Origin: Vibrio galatheae
GTDB lineage: Bacteria; Pseudomonadota; Gammaproteobacteria; Enterobacterales; Vibrionaceae
Assembly: GCF_000967545.1 (NCBI RefSeq)
Contig: NZ_JXXV01000036.1
Span: 1 to 64,000, forward strand
Length of the DNA: 64,000 nucleotides
Direction of reading: 5' to 3'
Notes under the pieces: model-generated
The model's input: the letters and a program-made list of their open reading frames with translations, nothing else
Databases searched by the model: none
What the model was told of the DNA's origin: nothing
Made by a program: the position numbers and the translations under genes
Shown here: positions 38,397 to 47,158 of the stretch, one piece after another
Layout: each line of letters opens with the position of its first letter
Position numbering within the stretch: position 1 is the first letter of the stretch

Positions 38397-38741
38397 ATCT
38401 ACTCCTATGCTCACCGCAGAATAACATTCGTTTAACATCACCACGATTATCCGTCGATCAAATTGTGATGTTTACAAAAGTTATTTATTGCTTGCGGTTA
38501 TTAGCCAGAGACCAGTTATTCTACAATCGTTAGCTTTTCGTTCTCATTGCAAATTTTGTAAATAAAAGCGCCATAATTAGGGACTATGATCACGCCAATT
38601 TTAGATTATTTTTTATACGCACCAGTCACGAACCTCGTATAATTATGTGGTAAACAAAAAAGTTTATGCAGGCTTAAATAGCAACCAAAACCAATAACAA
38701 CTCAATAACATTTGGTGGCTAACTTGTCAGAGGGAAAGACG
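38397..38741. other. Noncoding gap
   Basis: A 345-base AT-rich gap holding divergent promoters of the kinase gene and a small open frame. A possible CRP half-site near 38464 is weak. I see no RNA gene. Confidence 0.35.
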
Positions 38742-38966
38742 ATGGAACGTGACGTATTCGGTATTTGTTTGTCTAAAGGCATGTTGTCAAATAACCTATC
38801 AAGTACTTTTACGCACGTGAGGGCTTACCAAAAGTCAGAACAGGGTGAGGATGTAACTGTGATGCATGCATTCCCCCAGATGTCCGGTCGAGATCTATTG
38901 ACCAATATGGAAGGGACAAAACGGCTATTGTGGCGAGCAGAATATGTATGCTCAAACCTTAAGTAG
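38742..38966 (+). CDS. Small hypothetical protein (74 aa)
   Basis: A 74-residue frame (MERDVFGICLSKGMLSNNLSS...) with a good AGGGAAA ribosome site and a terminator about 40 bases after the stop. There is no signal peptide, membrane segment or recognised motif. The ribosome site and terminator support it as a real small gene, but I know no family. It is flanked by noncoding sequence upstream. Confidence 0.45.
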   Translation: MERDVFGICLSKGMLSNNLSSTFTHVRAYQKSEQGEDVTVMHAFPQMSGRDLLTNMEGTKRLLWRAEYVCSNLK

Positions 38967-39005
38967 CTAGGATCTAAGGTGAACATTAAGTTCTCACGTA
39001 ACAAA

Positions 39006-39029
39006 GAGGGAAGCAAATTAGCTTCCCTC
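39006..39029. terminator. Bidirectional terminator
   Basis: Perfect 9-bp stem GAGGGAAGC-aaatta-GCTTCCCTC between the small open frame and the convergent TPR gene of the TonB cluster. Confidence 0.75.
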
Positions 39030-39036
39030 TATTCGT

Positions 39037-40206
39037 TTAACTGTTTGAACTAGCAGAAGCTTGCCGCAATTGCGTGAGATATTTAATCCAGCTTTCTGCC
39101 TGCATAGAGGGGGCAACGTTATTTGCTCGCTTAGCTTCAATAAGCGCCTTTTCTAATCTGTCTAGCTTGTAGAGCGCACGGGTCTTTGCCAGTGCAACCT
39201 CAGCAGCTCGCCCTTTTACTTTGTTCAATACGTCCAATGCTGGTAGATAGTCCCCTTGCTGAACCATCAACTGAGCGACATTCCAATAGTACTTGTCATC
39301 GATTGTCGCTGCACGTTGCCAAATCGCGATCGCTTTGTCCCACTCTTTGGCCATTTGCCAATAAGTTGCCTGTTCGACGATAAGATCGACATCACTCAAC
39401 GCATTGTCTAACTGGCTGATTTCAATCGCGGCACGCTCAGGAACCCCACGTTTAGCATAGAGTTGAGCGAGCATCCGCTTATCACTTTGACTCAATTCGA
39501 GTTGGTTCAGCTTGGCCAACGCAAGCGTGTCCAACGCATCTCCTTCTTTACCAAGTCGCATTTGCAGGCTAATCAGTTGTTTCCACCAAGTGACCTTCTG
39601 CGGCTGTAAAGTAATCAATTGTTCCAACGTCGGAATGGCTTGCGCCCACTTTTCAAGTTGAAGCTGAGCACCAAGCATCAATGATAGCGGTTGTATTGGA
39701 TCTTGTTGGTCAGCTCTTAGATACGCTTTAGCCGCTGGAATCACATCTGCCCACTGTTCAAGTTGATAGTGTGCCTGAGCAATTCTAAGCCAAACATCGT
39801 CTACCTTTTGCGCTTTAGGTGGTGAATTTAACAGCAGATAATAGTGCTTGAGCGCATCACCAAACCTTTGTTCGCTGAGATAAAGGTCTGCCAGCATTCG
39901 TTGCGTTATCCAAGCTTGTTCATCTTGCAGTAAACCACTGCTTACCGCCTGTTCTAGATGGCTAATCGCTGATTTCGCTTGCCCCGCTTGCCAATAAAAA
40001 ACACCGAGCATACGAGCGATATATGCTCGATCATACTCACGCGATGTTTCAATCTCGTTGAGCATTGTGATCGCTTGTTTGAGCTTCTCATCTTGCGCCA
40101 ATTGGTGAGCCTTTTGCACTCTAGCTGCGGTTAACTGGCTAAGCTCCTGCGCTATCGAATGACTAGAAACAAGCAGCATACAAGCCAAGACTATTCGCTT
40201 AATCAT
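39037..40206 (-). CDS. TPR-repeat protein of TonB2 cluster
   Basis: A 389-residue exported protein with a signal peptide (cleaved near SIA|QE) and many tetratricopeptide-like repeats through most of its length (for example the helices around GVFYWQAGQAKSAISHLEQAV). It is the last gene of the TonB2-type operon and overlaps tonB by four bases. A TPR protein at this place is a regular part of Vibrio TonB2 clusters. By location it probably acts in the periplasm as a scaffold for the energy-transducing complex (inference). The exact function is not known to me. Confidence 0.82.
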   Translation of the reverse strand: MIKRIVLACMLLVSSHSIAQELSQLTAARVQKAHQLAQDEKLKQAITMLNEIETSREYDRAYIARMLGVFYWQAGQAKSAISHLEQAVSSGLLQDEQAWITQRMLADLYLSEQRFGDALKHYYLLLNSPPKAQKVDDVWLRIAQAHYQLEQWADVIPAAKAYLRADQQDPIQPLSLMLGAQLQLEKWAQAIPTLEQLITLQPQKVTWWKQLISLQMRLGKEGDALDTLALAKLNQLELSQSDKRMLAQLYAKRGVPERAAIEISQLDNALSDVDLIVEQATYWQMAKEWDKAIAIWQRAATIDDKYYWNVAQLMVQQGDYLPALDVLNKVKGRAAEVALAKTRALYKLDRLEKALIEAKRANNVAPSMQAESWIKYLTQLRQASASSNS

Positions 40207-40820
40207 TTTGCTATCTTAAACTCCAATCGTACCTGCTGGCTTAATTGAGCAATGGCGCTGCCGTCGACCACTTTAGGTTGATATTTCCATTTTTTCAGTG
40301 CAGCGACCGCGTCACGTTCAAACATTCGCTTAGGGTTCGCGTCCACTACTGTAATATCGACTGGCTTTCCTGTTGGATCAATCGTAAATGTCATCACAAC
40401 ATATCCTTCAGCCCCACGTTTAAGCGCTTTTGCTGGGTAACGAGGTTCAACACGGTACAGCGGCATCGCTTGTTGGTTAACGCCAAAATCACCAAAACTT
40501 GGCGCATTGATCGCCAACCCTTCAATTGCGGTATCGAGTCCTAAGGCAGGCTGAGCGACCGGCGAGATCTGGGCCAACTGTGTTTGAGTTTGAGACGTCG
40601 GCATTTGCTCTGGCACTTGCGGTGCTTGGGGTTGCTCTGGAAGCGTACGCTGGCGGCGCTGAATATCTTGTTCGTTTTCTACCATTACCATATTAAAGCT
40701 AAGCGCGCTAGTTGGCTCTGTCGCTCGGTGATGGCGTCCATCAACCATCCACGCCATTAAACTGAAAATAGCCACAACACAAGCCAATGCAATAGGCATA
40801 GCAATGAGCAATCGAAGCAC
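40203..40820 (-). CDS. tonB2: TonB2-type energy transducer
   Basis: A 205-residue TonB protein: one N-terminal membrane helix (about 3-24), a Pro/Gln-rich linker (LPEQPQAPQVPEQMP, shorter than in E. coli TonB), and the C-terminal TonB domain with YPAKALKRGAEGYVVMTFTID and RDAVAALKKWKYQPK. It carries energy from the inner-membrane proton gradient to outer-membrane receptors for iron chelates. The N-terminus (FSLMAWMVD ... RRQRTLPEQP) resembles Vibrio TonB2. A TonB3 assignment cannot be excluded. It overlaps both neighbours by one to four bases. Confidence 0.85.
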   Translation of the reverse strand: MLRLLIAMPIALACVVAIFSLMAWMVDGRHHRATEPTSALSFNMVMVENEQDIQRRQRTLPEQPQAPQVPEQMPTSQTQTQLAQISPVAQPALGLDTAIEGLAINAPSFGDFGVNQQAMPLYRVEPRYPAKALKRGAEGYVVMTFTIDPTGKPVDITVVDANPKRMFERDAVAALKKWKYQPKVVDGSAIAQLSQQVRLEFKIAK

Positions 40821-41224
40821 TAGATTTTCTCCGCGGCGAGAGCAATATTCTTCACCCCAGCGCCTTTTGCTGCATCCATAACTTTCACGACGGTACCACT
40901 GTAGGCATGTTCGTCAGCCTGAATCACCAGCGAGGCGTCTGGTTTATCGAGTAAAAGATGCTCAAGCGTGGCTTCCACCCGCTCTACATCAACCACTCTT
41001 TTGTCGATATAGATGTCATTTGCAGACGTTATCGCCACAAAGATTCCCGCGTCTTTTTGACTAACGACATTCGCCGCGGTTGGTCGATTCACTTCGACCC
41101 CTGATTCACGTACAAACGAGCTCGTCACAATGAAGAAGATCAACATAATAAATACAATATCAAGCATAGAAGTCAGATCGACCTGAGCTTCCTCTTGTTT
41201 GTGATGACGTAGACCGAGTCTCAT
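40820..41224 (-). CDS. exbD2: ExbD2 biopolymer transport protein
   Basis: A 134-residue inner-membrane protein with one membrane helix containing the essential Asp in VDLTSMLDIVFIMLIFFIVT (near residues 16-35), which is the proton pathway residue. The periplasmic domain carries VIQADEHAYSGTVVKVMDAAK. It forms the proton-driven motor with ExbB and TonB. It overlaps exbB by four bases and tonB by one base. Confidence 0.92.
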   Translation of the reverse strand: MRLGLRHHKQEEAQVDLTSMLDIVFIMLIFFIVTSSFVRESGVEVNRPTAANVVSQKDAGIFVAITSANDIYIDKRVVDVERVEATLEHLLLDKPDASLVIQADEHAYSGTVVKVMDAAKGAGVKNIALAAEKI

Positions 41225-41778
41225 CGCTGACTCCTTAAAGATTGTTCAAGTTTGAGTTGTTTCATTTTGCATACTTTCACTAGGCGAGCGTGAAAAAACA
41301 GGCCAGTCAGTGCAGCGACCATTCCCGCCATTGTGGGTAACGTCGCTAAAGAGATACCCGATGCCATTAATTTAGGGTCGCTACTGCCTTGATTCGCCAT
41401 CACATCAAATACCGAAATCATACCTGTCACCGTGCCTAATAAGCCAAGCATTGGACAGATTGTCACCAGCACTTTAATCACATTGAGGTTGTGATTTAAC
41501 TGTGATTGCGCTTCACAAAGCCAGCCGTCACGAATTGCTCTCGCGTACCATGAATGCTGGTCACTACGATCCTTCCAGTAACCAATCCACTGCTGGCTAT
41601 GTTTTGGAAACTGAAAACAAAGAAAAAGAATGCGCTCCACAATCAGTAACCACCCCATTAGCACAACAGCGAATAGCCACCAAAGTACCTGACCACCTTG
41701 CTGCATAAAGCCTTGCAAGCTCGTCATCCAGTCGCTAGCCATCACAGCTTGAGGCATTAAAGCGAATATCGCGTCCAT
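41221..41778 (-). CDS. exbB2: ExbB2 biopolymer transport protein
   Basis: A 185-residue MotA/TolQ/ExbB-family membrane protein with three hydrophobic segments: near 34-52, and the pair LVTICPMLGLLGTVTGMI and ATLPTMAGMVAALTGLFF. It is the shorter, classical ExbB of this cluster, distinct from the long TtpC. It lies one base from ttpC and overlaps exbD by four bases. Confidence 0.9.
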   Translation of the reverse strand: MDAIFALMPQAVMASDWMTSLQGFMQQGGQVLWWLFAVVLMGWLLIVERILFLCFQFPKHSQQWIGYWKDRSDQHSWYARAIRDGWLCEAQSQLNHNLNVIKVLVTICPMLGLLGTVTGMISVFDVMANQGSSDPKLMASGISLATLPTMAGMVAALTGLFFHARLVKVCKMKQLKLEQSLRSQR

Positions 41779-43133
41779 TACGCGGCATTCTCCAAACTGC
41801 TGGAAAGCTTGTTACTCTCTTGTTCAGCTTGATTTGCCACTAGGGCAATCCCCTGCTTTTCTAGAATATTGCGGATAGTTTCAGCCTGTGAGCGGAGGAT
41901 ATTGTGTGCCAGCAGAAGCGGCATAGCAGCAATCAAACCCAGTACGGTGGTCACTAACGCCATTGAAATGCCACCCGCCATGACTTTAGGGTCGCCATTA
42001 CCAAATTGCGTGATCACTTGAAATGTTTCGATCATCCCGGTGACGGTACCCAAAAGGCCAAGCATTGGCGCCAAGGCAGCAAGAAGCTTGAGCATTGACA
42101 ACCCTCTTTCAAGACCAGCTTGTTCGTCAACCACAGCTTCGAGCAAACGTAGCTCTAACGCTTCTAAGGTGAGATTTTTCTCTTTGCTGTAGACAGCCAA
42201 AACGCGGCCTAAAGGATTGTCGCTTGGGGTTTGTGGTGTTTTTAGCTGGCGACGGATTTTTTGCCGTGCCATGGATAAACTCACACCACGTACTAAGGCG
42301 ATCACAATGCCTATCATAAGCAAACCAAGAATAACTTTACCCACAGCACCACCGGCATGAAGCCTATCCATTAAGCTCGGTGTCAGGGCCAATTGCTCCA
42401 GCATTTGACCACGCGAAGGGTCGACAACAAGCACGACACGCTCACCGTTAAGCAAAGGCGCTAAATTACTAGATGTTGGCCCATTGGCCGGTTGTTTCAC
42501 ATAAGCTGTTGCATCTTGTTTGCTGTTGTTCCAATTAAGGTAGCCCGCGTCGCTAACGAGTCCAAACACACCAATACGTTGCGCTGTCACTTCTTTACTC
42601 AACCCTTCGCCATCAACATATTTGATCTGGCTAGATTGGATTTCCCCACTCGCGTTAATTTGCTCTTCTAGTGCAGACCATAGCCCGGTTAATTGAGGGA
42701 GAGAAGGCAACTTTTTGGCTGCAACGATATCATCAACGACTTCAGTATTGAGTTGAGCACCAGCTCCTGTCACAGATTGATCAAATTCAGATTGAAGCTC
42801 TTTCGCATGCTGGCGTACCACCCCAAACACTTCACCTAAGCTGCCGGTTTCGAGTCGCAGGTTCTCTTCCAAACGCGCAAGTCGATCTTCGTTAGCACTA
42901 AATTGGGCCGCGAGTTTATCGTTCTCACTCTGCAATTTTTGCTTTTGATCAGCAAGTTGCGCTTTCAACGCCGCCAATTCACTTTCGGTTTGCCTAAAGC
43001 CAGCTTCACGCTGAATGTTGTGCTGTGTTTGTGCTTTCGCATCGGCTTTCGCTGGGGCAGCAAGATCACCCGCTAGGGTACAAAAAGAAAGCGAGCTTAA
43101 CGCGATAAGCGTGGCAATGATTGAACGTTTCAT
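41778..43133 (-). CDS. ttpC: TtpC, MotA/TolQ/ExbB-family component
   Basis: A 451-residue protein with a signal peptide (cleaved near TLA|GD). A coiled-coil, Gln/Lys/Glu-rich periplasmic region follows (about 30-110), then a second periplasmic domain. The C-terminal ExbB-like membrane domain has LAALAPMLGLLGTVTGMIETF and GISMALVTTVLGLIAAMPLL. TtpC is the extra subunit required for TonB2-dependent transport in vibrios. It overlaps both neighbours by one base, showing tight coupling. Its long N-terminal extension sets it apart from ordinary ExbB (about 240 residues). Confidence 0.9.
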   Translation of the reverse strand: MKRSIIATLIALSSLSFCTLAGDLAAPAKADAKAQTQHNIQREAGFRQTESELAALKAQLADQKQKLQSENDKLAAQFSANEDRLARLEENLRLETGSLGEVFGVVRQHAKELQSEFDQSVTGAGAQLNTEVVDDIVAAKKLPSLPQLTGLWSALEEQINASGEIQSSQIKYVDGEGLSKEVTAQRIGVFGLVSDAGYLNWNNSKQDATAYVKQPANGPTSSNLAPLLNGERVVLVVDPSRGQMLEQLALTPSLMDRLHAGGAVGKVILGLLMIGIVIALVRGVSLSMARQKIRRQLKTPQTPSDNPLGRVLAVYSKEKNLTLEALELRLLEAVVDEQAGLERGLSMLKLLAALAPMLGLLGTVTGMIETFQVITQFGNGDPKVMAGGISMALVTTVLGLIAAMPLLLAHNILRSQAETIRNILEKQGIALVANQAEQESNKLSSSLENAA

Positions 43134-43897
43134 TACTGTGCCTCCGCGACTTTCAAAGAAACAGGTAGGGTGATTAAGCTCGGAGCGGCTTGTTTCAATG
43201 CAATACTAAACGCTTTATCAAGTTCGGATTTTAATGAGGAATCAACTTCTTGCCACTGATTTAAAGCCAGATCCCACGACCAAAACTTAGCGCCATTCAA
43301 ACTGCGTGCGACCACTGAGATACGGCCTAAATACAACACATCTGTTTCTCGTGTTTGACCGTCAATGGATATTTCCCCCTGATAAACACCTAGCTTGGTG
43401 CCGTAATCGAGTTCAATTTGATACGCCTCAAGTATGCGGCGATACTTTTCGGCATCACTCACATCCGCTCGAGTCATCATAGATTCAAGCTTGCTAATAC
43501 GCTCGTTACGTTGATCCAGTTTTATCGGTACATCTTCTGCAACGATCGCTTTTAGACCGTCGACCATTTGGTACATCAAAGGAACGATTCCCTGACGAGT
43601 TGACTTAATCTCATCAATTTGGCTATTGAGGCTCACAACCTCTTGCTCTTGGCTCGACACCAAGGCGGTTAAATGATCGCGATAGACTTTTAAGTTTTTG
43701 ACTTCTTGTTCAAGCTGCTCAATTTCCGCTTTTAAACCCTGTGTGCGTTCGTCACTCACGTCGATGCGCTTCTGGCTCGCAGCGGAGGCTGCATTGGTTT
43801 TGCTTTGGATTGATTGGGCAGAATTGAGGTTGTTCGCTAGGGCCGCCGTTACTGACGTAGCAAGAACAATCGCCAAGCTGGTTTTAATTAAATTCAT
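43133..43897 (-). CDS. DUF3450 periplasmic coiled-coil protein
   Basis: A 254-residue exported protein with a signal peptide (cleaved near ALA|NN), a long coiled coil (about 35-100, TQGLKAEIEQLEQEVKNLKV) and a C-terminal domain (YGTKLGVYQGEISIDGQ). This is the DUF3450 family, the usual first gene of Vibrio TonB2 clusters. A periplasmic structural role with TtpC is inferred from co-occurrence. A Fur-like box lies 34 bases upstream, so iron limitation probably drives the six-gene operon. Confidence 0.85.
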   Translation of the reverse strand: MNLIKTSLAIVLATSVTAALANNLNSAQSIQSKTNAASAASQKRIDVSDERTQGLKAEIEQLEQEVKNLKVYRDHLTALVSSQEQEVVSLNSQIDEIKSTRQGIVPLMYQMVDGLKAIVAEDVPIKLDQRNERISKLESMMTRADVSDAEKYRRILEAYQIELDYGTKLGVYQGEISIDGQTRETDVLYLGRISVVARSLNGAKFWSWDLALNQWQEVDSSLKSELDKAFSIALKQAAPSLITLPVSLKVAEAQ

Positions 43898-43930
43898 AAC
43901 GTCTATTATTCAATGATGCGATATACGACT

Positions 43931-43949
43931 GAGAAACACTCTCATTTTC
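43931..43949 (-). promoter_or_regulatory. Candidate Fur box of TonB2 operon
   Basis: On the minus strand GAAAATGAGAGTGTTTCTC matches 13 of 19 bases of the Fur consensus by hand count. It lies 34 bases upstream of the first gene of a TonB operon, a normal place for a Fur operator. Confidence 0.45.
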
Positions 43950-44004
43950 AATCGCGACATAGTACCGTGATTGAGAAAAATTGCAATTGTCCTTACACTT
44001 TATA

Positions 44005-44035
44005 TAAAAAAAGGAGAAAGGCTAAGCCTTACTCC
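44005..44035 (-). terminator. Terminator of metallo-hydrolase gene
   Basis: Stem GGAGtAAGGC-tta-GCCTTtCTCC read on the minus strand, with one internal mismatch, followed by seven T. Confidence 0.75.
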
Positions 44036-44100
44036 CCTATTTCAACAGGACAATTGTTTTACTGAGAATATCTAGGTACTTAACCTTTTCTAGCTGCCTC

Positions 44101-44886
44101 TCAATTAGACGACTTTCTTTGGCTGAACCCCAAACGCCACACCGCACCAACAAGACTTTTCAACTTAATTTTGGTCGCGCGCCAGTGTGTAGAAGGGGTT
44201 CTAGGCGCGGTATCGACTATGTGTTGATAAACTTGTTCATTGAACTCAACTTGGCCGCCATGCGCCACCAGCAAAACTTTAGGCTTGAGGTTATAAACAC
44301 GTTTGAGCGACGCTTTGTATTTATTAGGATGAAAGATTGGAAAAGGCGAGATAAGCTTTTGTTTAACTTCAACCATTAGGTCCGCGACATAAAGGATATC
44401 TCGCTCTACATTGTGCAGTGACAAGTCTCTGTCTGTGTGGCCTGGAGTTTCTAGTACTTGCCAGTCCTCGAAATTGGGAATCTTTTCGCCATCACTAAGC
44501 TCTACATCAGCACGAAGCTTTCTTGAATACCACAAGTTACGTTTTGGCTTACGCTTTCGATTTGCCACCCAACGTGCCAGTGCAATGTCTGTCAAATGCA
44601 TTAAAAACCCGTCTACCCCTGAATACCATTGCCTATCACATTTCGCCGAGATGATTTTACAACCAGTGATATCGCGAAGCTTGTGAGCTGCACCCGCGTG
44701 ATCAGGATGCATATGTGTCACAACAACTGCCGTCAGATCGGTAAACGGGCGTTGCAGCTCGTGGGTAATGAAATGTTTGATTGATGAAACATCGGCCCGA
44801 GATGCACCATCAAGCAACATCAATTTGTCTGAATATTCAGCTAAGTAGATTTTTTGGATGTAGCCGTCAATCACATGAATTTTCAT
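44101..44886 (-). CDS. Metallo-beta-lactamase-fold hydrolase
   Basis: A 261-residue cytoplasmic hydrolase with the metal-binding motif THMHPDHAGA (HxHxDH, about 57-66), a second His in LETPGHTDRD, the bridging Asp in LYVADLMVE, and the last His in VLLVAHGG. The fold includes glyoxalase II, lactonases and RNases; this sequence is a generic single-domain member. There is no signal peptide. It stands alone, so the substrate cannot be guessed from context. The KIHVIDGYIQKIYLAEY start is natural. Confidence 0.85.
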   Translation of the reverse strand: MKIHVIDGYIQKIYLAEYSDKLMLLDGASRADVSSIKHFITHELQRPFTDLTAVVVTHMHPDHAGAAHKLRDITGCKIISAKCDRQWYSGVDGFLMHLTDIALARWVANRKRKPKRNLWYSRKLRADVELSDGEKIPNFEDWQVLETPGHTDRDLSLHNVERDILYVADLMVEVKQKLISPFPIFHPNKYKASLKRVYNLKPKVLLVAHGGQVEFNEQVYQHIVDTAPRTPSTHWRATKIKLKSLVGAVWRLGFSQRKSSN

Positions 44887-45069
44887 AGCATAATTTCAAT
44901 TAACATACTGTTTACATCTCAATCTAACAATGTTTCACGCAATTGACAGAGTAATCACTCTAATCTGTGAACTCCAATGGCTTACTTTTTTTGCGCTTTT
45001 GTCATAGTTAACGACCCAAAAAAGGGCGACCATTGGGGCCCCCTCAGTCACTATTGCTTGGTATCTCAT

Positions 45070-46032
45070 TTAACTTTTGGCCATTTTAAGCCCTGTTTTG
45101 GCTGCGACTTGGGCAACCACTTTATTAACTTCAGCAGCAATATCTGACAAGTTTGTCATCTCTTCTGAGGTAAACGGATGAATAAGGATAGACTCTGCGC
45201 CGTTTCTGCCGACCACGGTTGGTAAGCTCATCACCACATTATCTAGCCCATACTCACCACTTAGCAAAGTCGCAATAGGCAGTACGGAACGTTCATCGAT
45301 CATGATCGCTTGGATGATGCGAAACACACTGGCCGATATTCCATGAGTGGTATTTTGCTTACGTTTAAAAATCTCATAACCTGCTTGCTTGACCGATTCC
45401 AGTAAATCATCGGCGCATATTCTGTTGATATGGTGAGCATCACAATAGAAATCCGCTGGCTGTCCCGCTATCGATATTAGGCTTTTCGGTGTAAAGCAAT
45501 GGCTGCCATGCTCTCCTAACACGTAACCAAATACGTTTTTGGGATCTAGGTTGACACGATTGGCGACAATGGACATTAAGCGCGCAGTGTCAATCACACA
45601 GCCGCTACTGATCACTTTAGAACGCGGGAAGTTGGTATTGGTCGCGATAAAATGCGCCACCACATCGCATGGGTTGCTAACGACGATCAAGGTGGCATTA
45701 GGCGCAACGCGCTCCACTTGCATGGCAATTTCAACGCCGATGCGGCTGTTTATTTCAGCCAGATCAATCCGTGTTTGTCCCTGCTTGATTTGTGCACCCG
45801 CAGTAATCACGACAATATCGGCACCGATGAGGTTGAGATAATCATCGGTTGGCACTAGGTGGGTATTTTTAGAAAAAGTCAGTGCTGAAGTATGTCTAAA
45901 GTCAAACACCTCCCCTTCGGCACGCTGTAAGTCTTTATCGAGTAATACCAATTCACTCACGCTACCTAGGGTGAGAAGATAATTGCACACCCCAACCCCT
46001 ACTGAGCCAGCGCCTATAACACCGATTTTCAT
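45070..46032 (-). CDS. Lactate/malate dehydrogenase-family enzyme, atypical loop
   Basis: A 320-residue NAD-dependent 2-hydroxyacid dehydrogenase of the L-LDH/MDH family. The nucleotide-binding loop is GVIGAGSVGVGVCNYL, the NAD-ribose contact Asp is in LVLLDKDL, and the catalytic set is the loop Arg in QTRIDL, the Asp/Arg in IDTARL and the His in GEHGSH. In the substrate loop TAGAQIKQGQTR the specificity position (Gln102 in LDH, Arg102 in MDH) aligns with Ile. The catalytic machinery is therefore intact, but lactate or malate specificity is doubtful. It stands alone, with an AGGGA ribosome site before the ATG. Confidence 0.85.
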   Translation of the reverse strand: MKIGVIGAGSVGVGVCNYLLTLGSVSELVLLDKDLQRAEGEVFDFRHTSALTFSKNTHLVPTDDYLNLIGADIVVITAGAQIKQGQTRIDLAEINSRIGVEIAMQVERVAPNATLIVVSNPCDVVAHFIATNTNFPRSKVISSGCVIDTARLMSIVANRVNLDPKNVFGYVLGEHGSHCFTPKSLISIAGQPADFYCDAHHINRICADDLLESVKQAGYEIFKRKQNTTHGISASVFRIIQAIMIDERSVLPIATLLSGEYGLDNVVMSLPTVVGRNGAESILIHPFTSEEMTNLSDIAAEVNKVVAQVAAKTGLKMAKS

Positions 46033-46155
46033 GTTTCTTTCCCTGTAATGGTTACCTCTTAACTTTGGATTGTACTAACATTTAGCTCAATAGTTCTAAT
46101 TTAATTTTATGCTCGAATTAAATGTCAGTGATTTCCACTATCAATTTGACTATTT

Positions 46156-47040
46156 TTAGTGCCTCCGCTTAAATAGACGCCCATCCGTTCGATAGAAAAT
46201 TAAAGCGAGTAAAATTAGGCTACAGCCTATCGCCTTATTACGTGACAGTTGCTCTCCATACCAGAGTATACTTAGCACAACAGTCCAAATGGGCTCTAGC
46301 AGCATGATCAACGCCGCGTTAGCAGGGTTACAACCCTTTTGCCCCAAAGTCTGCATCACATATCTCAAGCTAGTTGCTAACAAGGCGCTCAAAGCAAACC
46401 AGCCCCATATCGAAGGCTCGACGCTGTCAGGAATGGCCTCAAAGGTCAGTGACGCCAATAAAGCTAGAACACCAGTGACGAATAATTGAATGCAAGTTAG
46501 CAGTAACACGGGCAGCTTTTGTGCGAGCTTACTATTAACATTGAAATGAAGTGCCAGTAAACACGCATTGGCTAGAAACCAATATTGACCAGCAGCGCTT
46601 TTCCATCCATCACTGAGTGACAACATGGCTAGGCCAGCGACCGCAATCGGCATCGACACCCAAAAGGCTCTTTTAGGCCGCTCTTTGTACAGTAGCCAAG
46701 CGATGATCGGCACAATAATCATCGATAGGCTGACAATAAACGCCCCCTCCCCTAAGGTTTCGCTTATAGAAATAGCGTATACCCAGGTCAATAGTGCGAG
46801 CGCAAGAATAGTTCCCCCGCCAAGCGCTTGAAGGGTGAGTTGTGTCGTCAAATCGCGAAAACGGCCATAACATAATGGTATTAGACAGGCCGAAGCGACA
46901 AGAAAACGCAAGCCAACAAAGCCGAATGGTGGCAGCCCTTGTATCGCCTCTTTAGAAAAAATCCACCCTAAACCTGCCAAGGCGGTCGTCATTATTAAAA
47001 TCCAAGCGGCTTTACCTTCAGCGTTCAATATTCGTCTCAA
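46156..47040 (-). CDS. EamA/DMT-family transporter
   Basis: A 294-residue inner-membrane protein with about ten hydrophobic segments in two EamA repeats. It belongs to the drug/metabolite transporter superfamily, whose members export amino acids and other small metabolites. Features include GEGAFIVSLSMIIVPIIAWLLY in repeat one and AALIMLLEPIWTVVLSILWYGE in repeat two. The start appears to be a TTG at 47040; a second TTG twelve bases downstream is also possible. The substrate is unknown. Confidence 0.8.
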   Translation of the reverse strand: MRRILNAEGKAAWILIMTTALAGLGWIFSKEAIQGLPPFGFVGLRFLVASACLIPLCYGRFRDLTTQLTLQALGGGTILALALLTWVYAISISETLGEGAFIVSLSMIIVPIIAWLLYKERPKRAFWVSMPIAVAGLAMLSLSDGWKSAAGQYWFLANACLLALHFNVNSKLAQKLPVLLLTCIQLFVTGVLALLASLTFEAIPDSVEPSIWGWFALSALLATSLRYVMQTLGQKGCNPANAALIMLLEPIWTVVLSILWYGEQLSRNKAIGCSLILLALIFYRTDGRLFKRRH

Positions 47041-47158
47041 TTATAGTTGTTAGTATCCGTTTGATAGTGGCAGATTTGGCTATCGTTGGCTATGAATTCT
47101 CTATCCAAATTCTACACTTAGGAGTAACCTAACCCATTTCCCCTGCGAAGTAGTGAAT

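Noticed and set aside
38460..38481. CRP site upstream of the CitA-type kinase
   Set aside because: Only one half (TGTGA) matches; the other half matches the consensus in two of five bases.
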